A stretch of 64,000 nucleotides of DNA, taken from the NCBI GenBank assembly GCA_008802785.1, contig VUYT01000019.1:62001-126000 (forward strand), written 5' to 3'. The position numbers were made by a program, and so were the translations under genes. Shown piece by piece: positions 9,892 to 21,674 of this stretch (the stretch's first letter is position 1; each line of letters begins with the position of its first letter). Origin of the DNA: Symmetrospora coprosmae (Eukaryota > Basidiomycota > Cystobasidiomycetes > Symmetrosporaceae). The notes below the pieces were generated by a model, which did not search any database, was not told the DNA's origin, and saw only the letters and a program-made list of their open reading frames with translations.

Positions 9892-11029
9892 CTAACGATA
9901 CCCCGTAAACACCGGGCCCAGCACTTTGCCCTTCGAATCAAACTTGACTCCTTCTCCCCTAAGCAGTTCCAGCTTTTCGTTGACGTGCTTCCCTGCATTA
10001 CCCCATTCCCCACCGAAGCCTGTTGAAAGACTTGTCAGTACCGTTAGTCGGACCGTGGCTATGTGGGACCTACCGCCGATGCTCCTATCCGCTGCCAGGA
10101 TGCGGTGACAGGGTACCCGCGGCGCGAACGGGTTGCCTCGCATTGCATTGCCTACCGCCCTCGGTGAGGACTCAAGGTACTTTGCGAGAGCAGCTGCATA
10201 CATGTCGTCAGTCATACTCTGCGCTCTGCCCTGTGGACACGCACCATATGTGGAGAATTGCCCCGATGGGATCTGGAGTAATGCTTTGAGGCATCTCTTC
10301 TGGAAGTCTGTCTTGCCCGAACTCTCGATGAGTGTTATCAGATTGTCGGAGCCATGCTCCTCGTTGCTCTTCGGACTCGATAGAGAAGATGAATGGTCCT
10401 CAGTCTTCTGCTTCTTGACCGCCTTGCTCCGCTTGCCCCGCAACGCCAGCGACTTCTCATCGAGCGCAACGAGATCTGCAGTGCCGTCCAGGATCTGCAA
10501 GAGTGCACCGCATCAGTCTAAGGTCATGCGGTGGATACCTGCAAGGTCATAGCTCACTTTCCGCCCGAGTGTTATCGCATGCTCGAGCTGTGCCCTAGAC
10601 ATGTGCCGGATCGCAGGGCTTTTAAGTCTTTCCGTCCAAGGCGCATCAATACCTACAGCCGAATCCAGGATGATTCGTGCGAAGCAGTGGTCCAGTGTGA
10701 CGGGCCTAGGATAGGGAGGGCTTCGACCTGACATCGCCTTCCTGCACGCGTCTCGTCGACACCCACCACTTTGTCTGGGCCGGATCTTTCCGCCGAGCAG
10801 CACTTGGCAGCGTTTGGGAGTAGAGGACTCTCCATTCTTCTTGCAGATCTGGGAGAGTTCTCGTCTCGGAGATGTCCGGTACTAATGGCTTGCTGGCGGG
10901 GGTGCCACTGCCGGTGACCTGGTCAATGTGTAGAGCATCCCGCTTGCGCTTCTTGCTCGCGCCGGTCCCTTCGCATGCAGCATTGTCAGATGCTGGCACA
11001 GGCGCAAAGTACTTGGAGATTGTGGACAT
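9892..11029 (-). CDS. O6-methylguanine-DNA methyltransferase fused to a fungal N-terminal domain
   Basis: Five exons (11029-10767, 10705-10558, 10494-10245, 10193-10074, 10019-9892) give 302 aa. The C-terminal half is an alkylguanine-DNA alkyltransferase: IPSGQFSTY, then SSPRAVGNAMRGNPFAPRV, the catalytic PCHRI with its acceptor Cys, then SIGGFGGEWGN and KLELLRGEGV. It transfers alkyl groups from O6-guanine to itself in the nucleus. The first ~130 residues form a separate block, with KWPVTLDHCFARIILD and KSPAIRHMSRAQLEHAI, that resembles a conserved fungal domain of unknown function I remember from stand-alone proteins. A Lys-rich, likely nuclear-localising linker (GKRSKAVKKQK) joins the two. 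The fusion is supported by in-phase introns on both sides of the linker. Confidence 0.88.
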
Positions 11030-11378
11030 GTTGGCGAATGTCCGAGAGAAGCCAACAAACGTGACCGAGTGGCGGTGAATCCAGCCAGCAAGGTTCCAAA
11101 CATGCAAGAGCGAGCCGCCGTATCCGAGCACAACACCCTGCCTCCTATGAACATGAAGAGCCACGAAGCAGAGCGAGAATTGACAGGCGACATGCATTGC
11201 GAAAGAAGCCATATGAAGACGAACAACAGGACAGATGCGGGCATGAAGAGCGATCGTTGAGGACATTACTGACACTACCGGAGGAGAAGCCAGAGAAAGA
11301 GGAACGTGTAGAGAAGGGTATAGCGTCAGTGTAGTGTTATGGCAGGGTCCTGCCCCCCCTTCATTGAACCGGCTCGGA
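11030..11378. other. spacer between two minus-strand genes
   Basis: This holds the promoter of the MGMT gene and the 3' flank of the Rab-like gene. No gene or repeat is seen. Confidence 0.5.
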
Positions 11379-14300
11379 TCAGCAGCAACCCCAGACGCGG
11401 GTCGGGTCATTGACTCCGGCATTGCGGTGCTCGTCCGTGATCATGATGCTGTCCTTCGAGCGCAAGGTCCGCTCAGTCTCGATCTCAACCTTTTGCTCGA
11501 CGAGCTTCGATGCGATTGTGAGGAAGAGGTCCTCGATGCCTGCATAGCCCCGAATCAGCCGTGCACGTGTGGTATGGCATGAGGGGATACTCACCCTCAT
11601 CCTCCTTGGCAGACACCTCCGAGATAGCAACATCCTTCCAGAGCGACTGCTGTTGCTGCTGTTGCTGTTGATGCAAGAGCTGCTGTGCCTGCTGCTCTTT
11701 GCCGCGACTGCCTGACCGGGCCAAGCTGAAGCTGCCCAAGCTGGACAGCCCGCCCGACTTGCCAGTCTCGCCGTCTGAGCGCTGATCCGCGCTGCCGCCA
11801 GAAGGGTATCTCCGGCTGAAGAGCGTGCTGCCGGATGACGAGCCGCCGTACGAGTCGGTAACAGACAAGGACGACGCCGGATTCATGTGCGCGGCGGAGG
11901 CCGCCATCCATTTCGTTATTTCTGCCTTTGCGTGGTCGAGGCTGACTCGGCGGTGTGTTGGCGCAAGGTCGGCCTTGTGCCCGACGATATGGATGATCAG
12001 GTCTGTGCCTTCCTTTCGACGGAGTTCTGCAGGGCGACGTTACGATAAGCGAATGCTGCGGGCAACAGGGGAGCGGGACACGGCTGACTCACCATCCAGC
12101 CAAACCTGGATATCCGTCAAGGACTCCTCGTTCGTGATATCGTAAACCAAAATGGCCGCATTGGCGCCTCGATAGTACATCGGAGCCTGGCCGGGCGAGG
12201 CGAGGATCAGGGCCGGCTCGCAGGGACGTACTTGAAGCCGCATTAGCTCACCATACTTCTGAACCGCTCCTGACCAGCAGTATCCCAGATTTGCAAGCGC
12301 ACTTTGACGCCGTCCATGACCAGCTTCTTCACCAGAAATGATGCGCCTATCGTCGTCGGGAGCGTTGAGGAGAACTGGCCGGTCATGTAGCGATGCACGA
12401 GGGACTGCATTCAAGAGGCTGGCAGTCAGCCCAGCAGAAAGCGAGTATGCCGTGTCAAGAAGCACTTACAGTCTTGCCGACACCTTGCCGCCCAAGCAAG
12501 ACAATCTTCGCCTCTAGCTCGTTCTTCCGGTTCATCTGCGCTTCTCGGTCACGCTGGCGGGTTGCCTCGTGTGGGACGTCGAAGCGGGGCTTGCCGTCGC
12601 TACCACCCTGCCCGCCACCGCTACTACCGCCCGGCCTCATCGACACCGACTGAGATTGGCCGTGCGCGGCTTTCTGATGCGGGTATGCCTGCAGGGGCGC
12701 CTGGTTGTACTGGCTCGCGCGGATGTTGCGCGTGGGCGAGATGTTGGCGTATGGCGACGCGCTGGTCGCCGCCCCTCCAGGGCGAGCTGCGCTTGTAGAC
12801 GCCGAGAGCGACGGCGTGTGGCGATGTGACCGATGATACTGCTGATGTTGCGGAAGGAGGTCTCCCGTGTTCGAGAGCAGGGTCTGCGAGCCAAGCGAGG
12901 TTTTCCTGAATCTGGGATCGGCCGCGAGCGATGAGTAGCCTGTCTCTGCCTCTGTCCTGTCCCAATCGCGGAGACCGCTGCGTGATATTGGGGGCGAGCA
13001 CAGAGGGGCCCGCGCGGCGGTGGACGAGGATGCAGTGGAGTTCGTCGGACTTGTGAACGTTGCTAGGAGGTCGACGCTATGACGCCGCGAGTCCGCAGGA
13101 GATGCGGGTCCAGCGGCTGGCGTCGAGTCTGGGTAGAGCTGTAAGAGAGCGTTCCGTGCTGCAGAGACTGGTGCGCTCGGTAACGAGGTCGACGCGGTAA
13201 CTGGCTGAGACGGATGGCCGGACGCAGTGGCTCGGCGTGAAGGCAGCACCCTGCTGCTTGGTACTGTCGTGCTGCCAGATGTCTTGCCCCGCCCCTGGCT
13301 GCCGCTCGACGAGGCGGTGGTCGTTGTCGATGCAGCAGACGAGCCGGAGGCTGAGGCAGAGGATGCCTTCGGTGGCGGTGAGAGCGAGCGTGATGGCGCT
13401 GAAATGGTTGCTGTAGCGGACTTGGCAGCACCTGAACTGTTGTTTGTGGACGGTGTTCTCACGCCTGCAGGCGGTGGCGACGACAGCGAGTCAGAGACCG
13501 ATGTGGGCGGAGACAAGGCTCCCGTGGTGGATGTCGGTAGCGGCGGTGATATCGAGAGCATGGTATCTGAGTGAAGCGGAGGGCGAGCCGACCCTGGCTG
13601 TTGTTGTGGTCCGGTGTCGGAACCGTCTCTGAAAGGGACGTTCAGCCCGCACGCAGACCGGCTCGACGCCACAGCCGTGCCCTCGTGTGAGAGGTCGCTG
13701 ACGCTGACGAACGTGGCTGCGATGCTGGTTTCTGATCCAGATCCAGTCGTCGCTTTCGACAGCACCGGCGCGCTGTCGATTTCTGCGATGCTGGCACTAG
13801 CTCGATGTCCTCTGGACGTGTTGAACAGCCCTCTAGTGCCGCGCTTTGACGCGAATGGGATGCTCGACACGCTTGCGACAGCGTTCGGCCTGGAGGCTCC
13901 TTCACCACGACGTGTATGTGAGATCTGGATCCTGTCCTGGGCGATTGACGAGCAGTCCAAGGGCGCCTGTCCCGACAATGAAGTCGTCGAGGGCACCGCC
14001 GAGTCGAAGGTCGGGACGCGTGACTGCAGCCCAGGTCGATCGAGGCGGGGTGCAGCGAGGTCTGCGCTCAGGTGAAGTGCAGCAGGACTCGTGGAATGCG
14101 GCTGTTCTCGCTGTTCTCCGGCCAGTACTGCAAATGCTGCCTCGCGGCTCGTCGGATTGTCTGCTGTGGTTTGGACCGGCGGCGGGCTGACCTCCTCGTC
14201 CTCGTCACCTCCGCCCTGGCGACTGTCACGACGTGACCCGGGGCCCGTCCAGACGGTCCGTGCGCGTGCAAAGCCACGCGCCGTCCCTTCACTCCCGCTG

Positions 14301-14494
14301 TCACTTGTCTTCTTCCTCGCTTGCAGTAGACTCGCGTTGCTGATGCTGATGCTGCTGCTGTTGTTGGCCACACTCGTCGCGTCGGTTGCGCTCGAGCTGA
14401 CCGTCGTCGCCGACGAGGCCGAGGTCGACTCGGATCCCGTCGAGACATCAGATTCGGCGCTTGGGCTCGTCACCAGTGGACACGATGCGAGCAT
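11379..14494 (-). CDS. giant Rab-family small GTPase with a ~655-residue N-terminal extension
   Basis: Five exons (14494-12470, 12404-12252, 12186-12093, 12026-11595, 11539-11379) give 954 aa. A complete Ras-fold GTPase occupies roughly residues 660-954: KIVLLGRQGVGKTSLVHRY (P-loop), TIGASF (switch I), IWDTAGQERFRS (switch II), YRGANAAILVYDITN, G4 motif as GHKAD (His for the usual Asn, as in Rab39 and Rab42), G5 as EVSAK, and a C-terminal WGCC for double geranylgeranylation. Such proteins direct vesicle traffic and are normally about 210 aa. Here a Ser/Thr/Pro-rich, apparently disordered region precedes the GTPase in the same continuous exon, and a Gly/Ser/Gln-rich insert of about 80 residues separates G4 from G5. 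The long first exon keeps one open frame, though a start nearer the GTPase cannot be excluded. Confidence 0.85.
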
Positions 14495-16043
14495 TGCCGC
14501 GCAAGCTCCGAAGAAGGTCTCGATACAGTGTCAGGAGCCTGCCGAACTAGCGAGTGCTGCGGTGAAGTCAGGGTCCATCGAGCGCGGCGTGTCACGAGCC
14601 ACGGTCAGCGGAGGGAGCACCGCAGCAGGCCAGTCTGACGAGCTCCGAAAGAACACTACTCACTCCTTCTGCACCCTTCTCAAAGTGGTGCCTCTCCCTC
14701 TATTCCTGCTGCCAAATCTTCCTGCCTCCTCCACTTGGCTGCTACGAGCGCCGTTCGAAGCCGCTGCAAATGCGAACCTCGTCGTGACCGATTCTCTCCC
14801 TTCGCTCCTCCACCTTTGCCTCCCTTCACCGCTAGCAGCGCCTGCTCTTCACCAACCTCCTGAGGAAGTTATGATTCTGCGTTGCCTGCACCGCTTGCGA
14901 AGCACAGCAAACGAGTGGGCAAGCTCCCGGAGGCGATGGCCGAACGATGACGACCTGCGGAATGCACTTCTGCCCCTGTCGCGTGGCACGTGAACACACC
15001 GTCTCTGCCGCACAGGGTCTATCACAGGACGTACAGTGTACGGTAGCTGGTCCTTTATGTGCAGAGGGCCGCTTGGGCGATGCTGGCGAAAGCAAGCGAT
15101 GCTCTACTGCTGTCGATATCGCTCCCTTGACAGTAAACACCCAGCCACGCGCCGCGCCAACGCAGGACCTCATACTGTAGCAGATCCGCGGCCGCGGTAC
15201 AGAACACAAAGAGCCTCTGCTGTCCTGGATAGAACCATTAGAGCTGATGCTCTGTGGACAGCCCTTAACTCATTCAGCTCTATCGCTGCTTCAGCAGAGC
15301 GCATTTGTACAAGCGTCCTTTGTCCGGCGCGTTCCATGCCAGAGCAGAGGGTAGCCTCGATCCGAGCTGAAGTCTATCTCTTTCCCTGCAAAGGGCGACT
15401 TCCAAGGGCGTCAAGCCTATCACCACTCTCTATACGACATTGAGGACCGCCCTATCCTATCCCCTTCTTGACACGGTTGCGGGCTCAGCAAACGCATCAG
15501 CAAACCTCCGAGCTTTAGCGAGGGTCAAGCTCTCAGGGCATACAGCGGATTGCCGCTTGGAGGCAGTCTGCATTCAGATAGCGTAGCGGGTAAGGTGGCG
15601 GAGAGACAAGGTGCAGCACGAAGCGGTGCATATAGCAACGGCAGCGGCCTGTAGTTGCTGCAACGAAAGGACGCCTGTGTGCGCATCCGTTGCAGGCACG
15701 TGTTCAGAGGATTGCGGCGGTACCCGTGTATCGACTGGCCCTAGGAATAGTTGATGTCCAGTGCCTCACGTCCTATCCACTGAACCACCAAGTGACTGTT
15801 GTACCTATATACGCCATATGTCATCGCCAAAGCATCCGTCCTCTCCTTGCCAGTCTTTGCCACCGTCCTCTCCTTGCCAGTCTTTGCCACCCATCTACTG
15901 TACGCGTGTCGCGCCTGTGAGCTCGATCGCGTTTCTGCTGCCTCTGTTGATCCGCCCCGTCCGACCCTCGTCCGCTCCTGTTTCCTCTTTCTCCTCCACG
16001 ACCCTGCTCCGCACCATCTCCCTCACATACAGCACCTCTTGCA
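14495..16043. other. divergent intergenic region, 1.5 kb
   Basis: This region serves both the Rab-like gene (minus) and MRC1 (plus). Open frames in it lack domains. The part next to MRC1 is pyrimidine-rich, as in many fungal leaders, and holds the tandem repeat listed separately. Confidence 0.5.
15837..15890. repeat. perfect 27-bp tandem duplication
   Basis: The unit starting CGTCCTCTCCTTGCCAGTCT occurs twice back to back without a mismatch (15837-15863, 15864-15890), about 150 bp before the MRC1 start, probably in its leader. The perfect match implies a recent duplication. Confidence 0.9.
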
Positions 16044-19000
16044 ATGGCCTCGATGGCAGGCCCCATCAGGCGCACCTACGGCAAGCCCAAGCCAGTCATT
16101 GGCTCGGACGATGTCGTCCAGGAGACCTCGAGCGACCTGACCGACCTCAGCCAGCTCTCGGCCCGGCCTTCATCGTCACTCTCGTACAAGCGGCCCCTGT
16201 TCAACCCATCATCCAGTGATGCAGAGGACATTGCTATGGATGTCGTCTCTGAAGCTGGCGCTTTCACCGCCATCGCCAAGGCTGCTCCATCTTCGTCGTC
16301 GCTCTCCTCGTCCTCGATGGTCCACAACGACTCGGGCTACTTTGGCAACGAAGCCACGAGCAAGCAGCCAGCCAGGAAAACCGTTGCTGAGCTCATGCGT
16401 GAGATAGACGAGGCAGACGACGAGGACGTGTCGGCCATCCTTCGCGACGGCCAGGAGGAGCAGGAGCAGGAACCGGCTGCGGCGCCAGCAGCAGCAGCAG
16501 CGGAGGAGGAGGAGGACCTCGACAGCGACCGAGCAGAGAGCGCGACGAGGGGCCGCTCACCGAGCTCTTCGTCTCAGAACAACCCAGACTACCTCGCGCA
16601 CCCACCTACTCGCACTCTGGAAGATGACACGTCGGAACTGCACACCGCTCGGCTCTCCTCGCCTGCCACTTCGAGCGATGAGGCTGTAGTCCCGGTCGCC
16701 GCCAAATCCGCGACCGCCAACGACAATAACGAGGATGAGACAGAGCCCATTCGGGCGGCTCCCAAACGAATCTTCAAGAAGTCGATGATTCTCGATTCGG
16801 ACGACGAAGAGCAGGCCACACCCGCTGAATCCCCTGCGCCGCCAGCGACAAAGACCATGATGGCACTCCACCGGCCTGCAGCGTGGAATGAGCCGCCAAC
16901 GTCTGACGAGGATGACGTCGTCGTTGGCATCAAGCAGCACAGGAGGAAGCTCGTGCCGAAGAGCAGCAGCAACAGCAGCGCCGAGAGTCAAGTGGGACAG
17001 AGCCAGAACACCGAGGACATCGAGCAGTACCAGGAGGAAGAGCCAAAAGGCAAGAGTGGCAGGCCGTCGAAAGCACCGAAGGTCAGTCATCTGACAATAC
17101 GTCGCCGACCTGGTTCTCCGAGCGCAACAGCTGACGTTTCGCCCGCTCCCTCCCTGCAGGGACCCACCAAGAAGGAGATAGAGGAAGCCAACGCTCTGGA
17201 GGCCGCCCAGAAGAGACGTACGTTAGCTCTGTCAGGTGGTCTGCAGTCTAACGTCTCCGTGACGGCTGACTCTGCCATCCCTAACCGAACAGACCGCGAT
17301 GCTCGACTTGCTCCCGGCACTCGTGCACCTCGAACACTTGCCGAGATCTTCGCAAAGATCGACTCTACCAAGAACGGGTGCGCCTACGGTCAGCTTACTC
17401 TCCATCATACGCACTGTGCTGATAGACGTCTCGGCTTCTGCTTTCCAGCCCGACGAGCGGATCGCTTTCTGGCAACTCATCCTCAGCAGCCAAATCATCT
17501 AGCGTCAGCTCGGCCCGCCGCCGTCCCGTATCGTCTCTCTCCTTCAAGCCGCTCGGTGGGAGTGGCCTTGCTTCAGCATCATCGAGAGTCGATTCCCGGT
17601 CGTCAGTCACCCCTGCACCCGCCAGCACGAGGCTTCGCCCGCCGAGAAGCAATGTCATCGAGATTACCTCATCCAGCGTCATCTATGACCCAGAGCAGGT
17701 CTTCGGAGAGACGCAGGACGCAGCGTATCTCGAGTCGCAAAGCCAGACGCTCGATATGAAGCCGGTCCAGGCCGCGAAGTCGCGCATGACGACGGCTCCA
17801 GCCATCGTGGATGATGACGATGAAGACCTGCCCGATATCCAGGAGCAGATGCTCAAGGATCAAAAGGCGCGGCAGCTGAGAGCTAAAAAGGCAGAACTCC
17901 TCATGCGCCAGCAGGCCAAAGCCGATGAGGAGTTGGCCAAGATCTACGATGTCGATTCGCAATCGTACGACTGGGCGAAGGCAGCGCAGCAGAAGGAGAA
18001 AGGCAAGGGCAAGGCCGTCGAGCCTGCCAAGATCGACCGTAACGATTCCGAGGAGGATGACGATCTGGAGGTCGTCCTGCCGGCCACTGCGGCCCCTGCT
18101 ATTGCCAAGCGGCAGCAGCCGCGGCTCACGCAGCCAGCCATTGGCGGCTTCGCTATCAAGCAAGAACCGCAAATGCGGGAGCACGAGGATCTCACCGAGT
18201 CGCAGTTCGCGCGGGCAGGCCGGACTTTTGGCAGGGGAGACCGCCAAATCTCGGTCGCTCCGCACGTCGAGATCGGCGGGCGCCGACAGCCGCCCCAGGC
18301 AGTCCAGCAGCCAGCGGCAAAGCCGAAGCCGAGCAAGAAAGGGGCGACGATCGTCTCGCAGCGCGATCAGAATAGGATCCTCCTCGGCAAAGCAAAGCAT
18401 CAGGCAAATGCGGATTCGAGGCGTCGCGCAGAGGACTGGCAGCGCCGAGGCGGAACTTTGCGTGCCAGCGAGGATGACAGACTTGCCCTTGCCGCTCGCG
18501 TCAGTGTGCAGAGCCTCGAAGACAACGAGGGCGATGAAGAGGATGAGCAAGAGCGAGCGGACAGCGGGAGAGGCACTGTTGGCGGTCTGATCGAGCAGAT
18601 GCGAGCGGGCGCAGGCAGAATGCAGGGCGTCGCATCCGAGGAGGAGGCAGATGAGGACGAGGACGAAGAGGACGGAGACTATCTTGGCTCTGCAGATGAA
18701 GATGGGTCGGGAGACGAGGCAGGCGCGAACGGCATGGATCTCGACGGAGCTTCAGACTCGGATGAAGACGAGGAGGAACGCGAGCTGAAGCGAGCGAGCA
18801 GGGAACAGCAGCAGCAACAACAAGCAAGAGCGGAGAGCCAAGGCTCAGCTTCACCCGGTAGCGCACGTCCTTCCTCAAAGCAGCAGGAAGGCATCCATTC
18901 CGCCGAGACAGTGCGCATTGGCACGACATCCAATACCGAAAACTCATCGTCTGTGGCTGGCTCACCCTCGCGACCGGTTCCGACGTCCGAGACCGATGAC

Positions 19001-21466
19001 CAGGACGAGGTCACCGTCTTCCGTCGACCAGCAAAGCCGCGTGCAGTGGTTACCGCCGACGAGGACGAAGACGACCAGCAGGATGAGAAGGAGAGTGAGA
19101 GCCAGGGTGCATCCGAGAGAGGCCAGGCTGTGCCAGACTTCGCTGTCCAGACTCAGGTCGCCTTTCCCACATTCGACGATTCCAAGATGGAGAAGATCTC
19201 GCTCACTCAGGCTTTTGGCAACCCGGAAGACTCGCAAAGTGCTGCCCCTCAAGCCAGTCGAGCGGACCTTGGCGGCTTCAGCCAGATGTTTGGCGAGAAC
19301 GGTGATGATGGGTTCGGAGATGGCTTCATCGACAGTCAGATGGAGGCGATGACGCCTAGTCAAGCCCCCCGGAATAAGGTCTTGCCTAAGGTGAGGTCGA
19401 TCTTATCGATTCGCTGCTTGGGATCTGCTCTGAGCGCTCGCACCATCCAGATGTTTGCGAAAGCCAACGACACGCCCGTCCTCGCCCGCCACGTCATTGG
19501 AGAGGCGCCTGTCATTCTGGACGCTGCATTGCGTGATGCCGAGCTTCGCGATGAAGCCGAGAAGGCGTATTACGAGCTGCAGCAGCGTAAAGCGCAAGCA
19601 GCCGCGTCCCGGTAAGTTGATTCATCGAGTCCGTCTTGGCACCACTAGCTGACAAGGGCCTCTTACCGGTCGTTCTCCAGAGCTCCTCGTGACCTGACCA
19701 CGACACCCGGCAGCACGACCTCCGAAGAGTATGAACCACTGCCCATTGTCACCGAGCTCGTCCAGCGCATGGACGATCGCTACCCAGACGAGGATGACGA
19801 CGATGATGACGAATTCGACATGGAAGGCTCCATCACCCAGGCTCGACCGCGAGAGAACGGTCCTCCATCCGAAGGCGCGGCCCACACCGCAGAGGAAGAG
19901 TCGCAGGACTCGCCTTCATTCCCCCGTCGTCGCCTGCTCCGCCGTGCCGGCGATGGACCCACCGAGGCCAGCGATATAATTGAAGGTAGCGAGAACGAGC
20001 TGTCCGACGCCGATGACGCCTATGCAGCGGCACCACGAGCGCCGGCCAACGCCTTCGATCTATTGAAGCGCGGCGCAGCTTGCAAGGCTGGCTCCAAGAA
20101 GGATGCTGCCGAATTGCGAAAGCGCATGAAGGCGAATGAGTTCCTCGCTGAGCAGGCCGACGAGTCTGAGGAGGAGGAAGGGATGTATTCTGCCATGCGT
20201 CGCACTGCAGATGGCGACGGGGACGAGAGCGATGGCAACAGTGATCTGGACAAAGAGGTTGCCGAGATCCTCGACGATGAGAAGGTCGATGCGGCCCTGG
20301 AGGAGGAGCAGGATGCTCTGGCCCTTGCGAGATACCAGAAAGATCTCGGCGCGGACGATGCGCGCAACCTCAAGATGGCGCAGAAGGTCGCGGCGGGAGA
20401 AATGAAGAAGCGCAAGAAGGGTCTCGATGGTCTCGATGAGTCTGACTACGAGGACGACGAGGCCATGTATAGGAAGGCCAAAGCTAGGAAGCAGCTCAAG
20501 TTTGACGACAAGATGCTTGCGCTTGGTAAGTGCGAATGAGAATCTATCGCCCGCCAGGTTCAACACGCCTAATGCGAATTGTTCCCACTCTTCCAGCTGC
20601 GAACGAGGAAACTGCTCCATTCGCCAAGCTCCACCCTGCTCAAATGGCGGTCGGTCATAGCCAGGAGCTTGACACCCAATATCTGACTCTCGAGGACCCC
20701 AATGCAGGCACTAGGCGCGCCAATAAGAAGCGTTCCCGCATCTCGGTATCCAGGCATGCGGGCGATAACGATGCCGATGAGGCATCGGAGAATGGTGATG
20801 GCGATACGGAGTACAGCGAAGACGAGGAAGAGGAGGACGACGCTGTCGGCTATGGAGACGAGGAGGACGATCAGGACATGCTCTACGTGCGTGACACACC
20901 GGAGCGCCATGGTCGCCAGGAGATCGAGCGCATGATCTTTGGCAGCAACGAGTCCATCCGGATGGAGCAGCCGAGAGTGCGCGACGGCATCGCTGCAATC
21001 ATGAGTCGCACAGGATCCGCCTTCGTTTCACAGCAGAAGAAGACGCACGTCTCGGCGCACGACGAGTTCGGTGACCTGGATGTGAGTCCGGCGTCCTCTC
21101 GGAGATAGAGCTTGGATAGCGCGCTGATTTCGATCTCTGCATCAGCTCATGTACTCGTACACCGAGTCTCAGGCCACACGGCGGACCATTGTCGTGGAGG
21201 GCAACGGGCGCGATGAGTCCCAGAGCGGTCGAAACAGCAAGGGCAACGACCGGGGCCTTGGCCCGGGCAAGAGCAGCGCGGTCACGAGCTTCGCCACGAA
21301 GAGGCAGACCGTCTCGAGCAACACCACCGTCACGTCGAGCTCCACAGCTACATCGCACAAACTTAAGCTCAATGCCAACAAGAGCTTGCTTTCGCGCTCG
21401 ACCAGCAATGTGTCGGTCGGTGGCAAAGGCCGTCTCGCTCAGGCTCGGATGTCGAGGAAGCTTTGA
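16044..21466 (+). CDS. mrc1: replication checkpoint mediator Mrc1/claspin
   Basis: Eight exons (16044-17081, 17160-17217, 17293-17377, 17449-19390, 19451-19611, 19681-20525, 20597-21081, 21146-21466) give 1644 aa. The N-terminus has RRTYGK, a motif shared with Mrc1 proteins. The chain is very acidic with repeated Asp/Glu runs, has Ser-rich stretches, and toward the C-terminus carries the conserved Mrc1-like region: AGSKKDAAELRKRMKANEFL, EVAEILDDEKVD, DALALARYQKDLGADD and KARKQLKFDDKMLAL. Claspin/Mrc1 travels with the replication fork, couples helicase and polymerase and relays the ATR/Mec1 signal to the effector kinase. Introns 1 and 2 are multiples of three without stops, so retention would lengthen the protein without breaking it. 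Confidence 0.85.
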
Positions 21467-21674
21467 CCCGATCCGCATATGTGCCTTTCGCTCGGTTATA
21501 GATATGCTTAGCTTAGTTCGGTCAGCTTGTTGTTGTGTAGACGCGCGAGTAGCCTCTTGTGCAAGAGCGCCTCACAGCGCCGTTCCCCTATTTTCGAAAT
21601 TTGGGGTCTCGTGCGCGACCTAAAGTGCTTGCAGCTTGCTTTCCGGTATCATTTAGAACCTGCGCTACAACACC

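Noticed and set aside
14091-14993. 300-codon plus-strand frame opposite the Rab extension
   Set aside because: Its poly-Leu run is the antisense of Ser/Asn-rich coding and it has no homologue-like motif.
17669-18550. 293-codon minus-strand frame inside MRC1
   Set aside because: Antisense shadow of acidic coding sequence, Leu/Arg-rich, no motif.
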